Shown here piece by piece: positions 24,610 to 26,839 of a stretch of 26,839 nucleotides of DNA. A program made the translations under genes and the position numbers. Under the pieces are notes generated by a model, which made no database searches, had not been told where the DNA came from, and was given only the letters and a program-made list of their open reading frames with translations. This DNA is from UBA5336 sp964412785 (GTDB taxonomy: Bacteria; Pseudomonadota; Alphaproteobacteria; Caulobacterales; Hyphomonadaceae): the NCBI GenBank assembly GCA_964412785.1, contig CAYPQD010000033.1:1-26839 (forward strand). The letters run 5' to 3'. Each line of letters opens with the position of its first letter. Within the stretch, counting starts at the first letter, position 1.

Positions 24610-25533
24610 ATGACCCCGATGCGTACCTTGATGCTGTTGCTTGCGCTGGCTGGCCTGTCAGCCTGCGGCGAGGAGAGCGCGCCTGCCAGCAGCGCGCCGA
24701 AGGCGCTGCCCGAGCCGGTCGCCATGCTGCCGGACGCGCCGGCGCCGACGCCGTTCACCCGCGCCCACCAGTTGCAGGAATCGCCGGACGGGACGATCCG
24801 CGTGTTCGCTCAGGAGGATGGCGATGACACCAACCTGTTCGAGATGGTGCGTCAGGAGGATGGCAGCTGGAGTGCGCCGGCGATGATCGACCTGCCGCAC
24901 GTCAAGCGCATCACCTCGCCGGCGTTCGACCCGCGCGACGGCTCGCTGCTGTACGCCAGCGACCAGCCGCTTGAGAGCCGGCCCGGGCGGACCGACCTCA
25001 ATCTCTGGCGGGCCGAGCGGCGCGACAGCCAGTGGGTCGAGCCCAGACCCTTCCCGGAGCCGGTCAACACCGGGGCCATCGAGAAGAGCCCGGCAATGAC
25101 CCGTGATGGCACGCTCTATTTTGCAACCAACCGTCCTGACGCCGGCGGTGGCGGCCTCGATATCGTCTCCGCGAGACAGGCCCCGGAGACCGAGGCGTGG
25201 ACGGTCACGGCGATGCGCGACGGCTTCAATGATGCCCGCACCGACGACCACCTGGCCGTCACCGCGGACGGCACCCGCCTCTTCTTCTACTCCCACCGTG
25301 CGCCGAAGCGCGGCGTTGTCGATATCTGGACAAGCGTCAGGGGGGAGGATGGCATCTGGTCTATCCCGGCCAATCCTGGTGCGCCGCTGAACACGCCGGG
25401 GGTCGATTACGGGGCCGGGCTGTCGGCGGATGGAAAGACATTGTTCTTTTCCCGCGAGGGCGCCCTGTACGCGCTACCTGTGGAGGCGGTACTCTCCGGC
25501 CTGGATGGTGATGGGGCTGATGGCGCCGGCTGA
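24610..25533 (+). CDS. lipoprotein with PD40/TolB-like beta-propeller, 307 aa
   Basis: The signal peptide ends in a lipobox LSAC (Cys19), followed by an Ala/Pro linker (20-50). The body holds PD40-type repeats, each with a 'S/PxFxxDGxxLxFxS' pattern: ITSPAFDPRDGSLLYASD (101-118), KSPAMTRDGTLYFATNR (159-175), HLAVTADGTRLFFYSHR (214-230) and GAGLSADGKTLFFSREG (268-284). This predicts a small beta-propeller in the periplasm, usually a protein- or glycan-binding scaffold; no enzyme residues are evident. The start is the ATG at 24610, with another at 24619; neither has a strong ribosome site. Its last 14 bases overlap the chosen start of the prepilin peptidase gene, so the two are probably co-transcribed. 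Confidence 0.75.
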   Translation: MTPMRTLMLLLALAGLSACGEESAPASSAPKALPEPVAMLPDAPAPTPFTRAHQLQESPDGTIRVFAQEDGDDTNLFEMVRQEDGSWSAPAMIDLPHVKRITSPAFDPRDGSLLYASDQPLESRPGRTDLNLWRAERRDSQWVEPRPFPEPVNTGAIEKSPAMTRDGTLYFATNRPDAGGGGLDIVSARQAPETEAWTVTAMRDGFNDARTDDHLAVTADGTRLFFYSHRAPKRGVVDIWTSVRGEDGIWSIPANPGAPLNTPGVDYGAGLSADGKTLFFSREGALYALPVEAVLSGLDGDGADGAG

Positions 25534-26122
25534 CACGCCTTCGCTGGCGCGGGTCCTGCGTCCGTCGGGAGCCGCCTGGGCGCGCGCTGGCAGTCTTGCA
25601 GCGGCGCTGGCCGGCATTCTCGGCTTTGCGTGCCTGCCGGGAGGGGTGACGGCGCCGGACTGGCCGGCCTGGCTGCTGGCGGGCGTACTCGTCTGGCTGA
25701 GCGCGATCGACATCGAGCACGGATTGCTACCTGACGTGATCACCCTGCCGCTGATCGTGGCCGGACTGGTGCGCGCATTGCTGGGCGAGGGGCCGGGGAT
25801 GCTGGCAGCCGGGCTGGGTGCGCTGGTCGGCTACCTTCTGGTGCGTGCGCTCGACGCGGCGTGGTTGTCCCTGCGCGGTCGGGCGGGGATCGGACAGGGC
25901 GACGCCAAGCTGCTGGCGGCAGCTGGCGCCTGGTGCGGCGTGCTTGCCCTGCCGCTGGTCCTGCTGGTGGCCTCGACCAGCGCCCTCGCGCTCGTCCTGG
26001 TGACGGCCCTGAGAACCGGCGTGCGCACACCGGGTGACGAGGCGATCGCTTTCGGGCCGTTTCTTGGCCTCGGCATGGTGTTCGCCCTTGTCGTGCCAAA
26101 GCCGGTTTTCCTGTTGCTCTGA
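25520..26122 (+). CDS. short A24 prepilin peptidase (peptidase domain only), about 200 aa
   Basis: It is a multi-span inner-membrane aspartyl protease of the type IV prepilin/GspO family. The two catalytic aspartates are present: Asp64 in SAIDIEHGLLPD (61-72) and Asp128 in GIGQGDAKLL (123-132). The family block FGPFLGLG lies near 178-185. About six hydrophobic segments surround them. The LLPD wording is closer to the bifunctional PilD/GspO type than to CpaA. However, the N-terminal methylase half with its CxxC pairs is absent, and there is no room for it because the upstream gene overlaps. ATGs at 25505, 25511 and 25520 are all possible starts. No pilin or secretion genes are visible nearby, so the substrate is unknown. 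Confidence 0.8.
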   Translation: MAPADTPSLARVLRPSGAAWARAGSLAAALAGILGFACLPGGVTAPDWPAWLLAGVLVWLSAIDIEHGLLPDVITLPLIVAGLVRALLGEGPGMLAAGLGALVGYLLVRALDAAWLSLRGRAGIGQGDAKLLAAAGAWCGVLALPLVLLVASTSALALVLVTALRTGVRTPGDEAIAFGPFLGLGMVFALVVPKPVFLLL

Positions 26123-26196
26123 AACAACCAGAAGGCCCCTGCGCATAGCGTGGCCAATACACCACAACGCGCCTTCGAAGCCGATTTCCTGCTAGA

Positions 26197-26214
26197 TTGT
26201 CACACCACTGTCAT
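26197..26214 (+). promoter_or_regulatory. Pho box (PhoB binding site)
   Basis: TTGTCAC (26197-26203), ACCA (26204-26207) and CTGTCAT (26208-26214) give two heptamers in the exact 7-4-7 layout of a PhoB site. Thirteen of 14 heptamer bases match CTGTCAY; the only deviation is T for C at the first position. It lies 50 bases before the ATG of the next lipoprotein gene. TAGCCC at 26225-26230, 10 bases further on, is a weak -10 candidate. Phosphate-starvation control of that gene is predicted. Confidence 0.65.
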
Positions 26215-26264
26215 GGCTGCGCGGTAGCCCGTTAACTCGGTTAATCTGCCAATCGAGGGGTATC

Positions 26265-26839
26265 ATGAAATTTCGTACAGCTGTTAGCGCGCTTGCGCTT
26301 TTCCTCGCCGCTGCCTGTTCCCAGGGCAGCGATATCGCATCTCCCGGCGTGACCAGCCCGGGCACGCCTCCCGGTGGCGGCGGTGGCGGCGGCGGTGGCG
26401 GCGGTGGCGGCGGTAGCACTTCTGCCGAGTGCCCGGATGGCTTCACCGCAAGCGAGGTCGTTGGTGATCTGCTGTCCTGCGACCTTCAGGGTGTGTACAC
26501 TGCCAATGTGACGCTGAGCGCGGTTGATGGCATTGCCTACCGACTGAACGGTCGCGTCGACATTGGTGTGGATATTGGTGGTGATGGCAACAAGGCTGGC
26601 GGGACGCCGGCGGTGCTCACCATCGAGCCAGGCGTGACGGTTTTCGGCGAATCCGGCGCCGACTATATTGTGGTCAATCGCGGGTCTCAGATCATAGCCG
26701 GCGGTGAAGTCGATGCGCCGATCGTTTTCACGAGCGCCGACGACATTGAGCGCCGGGCGGCTGATCCCTCCGACACGGGCGGTGATGCGATTTCCGAGTG
26801 GGGCGGCGTTGTTGTGCTCGGCCGCGCACCGATCAATCG
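26265..26839 (+). CDS. lipoprotein with glycine-run linker, right end cut off (191 residues visible)
   Basis: GAGG lies 6 bases before the ATG. The signal peptide MKFRTAVSALALFLAAAC has its lipobox Cys at residue 18. A Ser/Pro/Gly linker containing 14 consecutive glycines (about 37-50) leads to a Cys-containing globular part (AECPDGF, LLSCDLQG). After that come short repeating strands of the kind LTIEPGVTVFGESGADYIVVNRG, IIAGGEVDAPIVFTSAD and EWGGVVVLGRAPI. This looks like the start of a right-handed beta-helix. Similar lipoproteins in alphaproteobacteria occur next to TonB-dependent receptors, but the 3' end and downstream genes are outside the window. Codons use more GGT, ATT and GTT than most neighbours. 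The upstream Pho box suggests a role during phosphate limitation; the function itself is unknown. Confidence 0.82.
   Translation, partial: MKFRTAVSALALFLAAACSQGSDIASPGVTSPGTPPGGGGGGGGGGGGGGSTSAECPDGFTASEVVGDLLSCDLQGVYTANVTLSAVDGIAYRLNGRVDIGVDIGGDGNKAGGTPAVLTIEPGVTVFGESGADYIVVNRGSQIIAGGEVDAPIVFTSADDIERRAADPSDTGGDAISEWGGVVVLGRAPIN
26373..26414 (+). repeat. GGT/GGC codon run encoding 14 glycines
   Basis: Fourteen consecutive glycine codons, all GGT or GGC, lie within the lipoprotein gene and act as a flexible linker after the lipid anchor. The run is prone to slippage by units of three, so its length may vary between strains. Confidence 0.85.

Noticed and set aside
26373..26414. GGT/GGC run considered as a microsatellite or CRISPR-like repeat
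   Set aside because: It is an in-frame glycine linker within a coding gene with no spacers.

Overview
This high-GC window looks like chromosomal DNA of an alphaproteobacterium, probably of the Maricaulis/Hyphomonas-like group. The basis is the split pntAA/pntAB/pntB operon, the tamA-tamB pair, the Anbu proteasome-type locus, a TonB-dependent receptor and several small lipoproteins. The taxon is inferred from gene content; no rRNA is present.

Layout. (1) 1-1247: the end of an unknown gene, an unknown lipoprotein (minus strand) and tRNA-Lys(UUU) with a good sigma-70-type promoter. (2) 1355-5917: a likely phosphorus-scavenging cluster. A TonB-dependent receptor and a lipoprotein metallophosphoesterase form a minus-strand operon, and a lipoprotein glycerophosphodiester phosphodiesterase diverges from them. 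A strong stem-loop closes the cluster. (3) 5986-12710: a complete Anbu locus. The Anbu peptidase, an alpha-E protein and a circularly permuted ATP-grasp ligase are on the minus strand. A 1131-residue transglutaminase/DUF2126 amidoligase fusion diverges from them. These are the parts expected of a peptide-tagging or peptide-synthesis system paired with a self-compartmentalised protease; its substrate is unknown. (4) 12711-14126: a nitroreductase gene flanked by two inverted copies of a roughly 100-bp palindromic element with ATACC...GGTAT ends, plus an apparently frameshifted small gene that stops exactly at one element. (5) 14127-20074: tamA and tamB, overlapping by one base, for outer-membrane protein assembly and envelope lipid transport. 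(6) 20093-23005: the proton-translocating transhydrogenase operon pntAA-pntAB-pntB (minus strand). (7) 23155-26122: a small single-span protein, a UDP-glucuronate 4-epimerase-like enzyme, a PD40 beta-propeller lipoprotein, and a short prepilin peptidase that lacks the usual N-terminal methylase half. (8) 26197-end: a near-consensus Pho box followed by the start of a lipoprotein with a 14-glycine linker, cut by the window edge.

Two themes stand out. The first is the Anbu locus with its divergent ligase/transglutaminase arm. The second is phosphate-starvation biology at both ends of the window (the receptor/phosphoesterase cluster and the Pho-box lipoprotein). The paired palindromic element is the least explained structure here.
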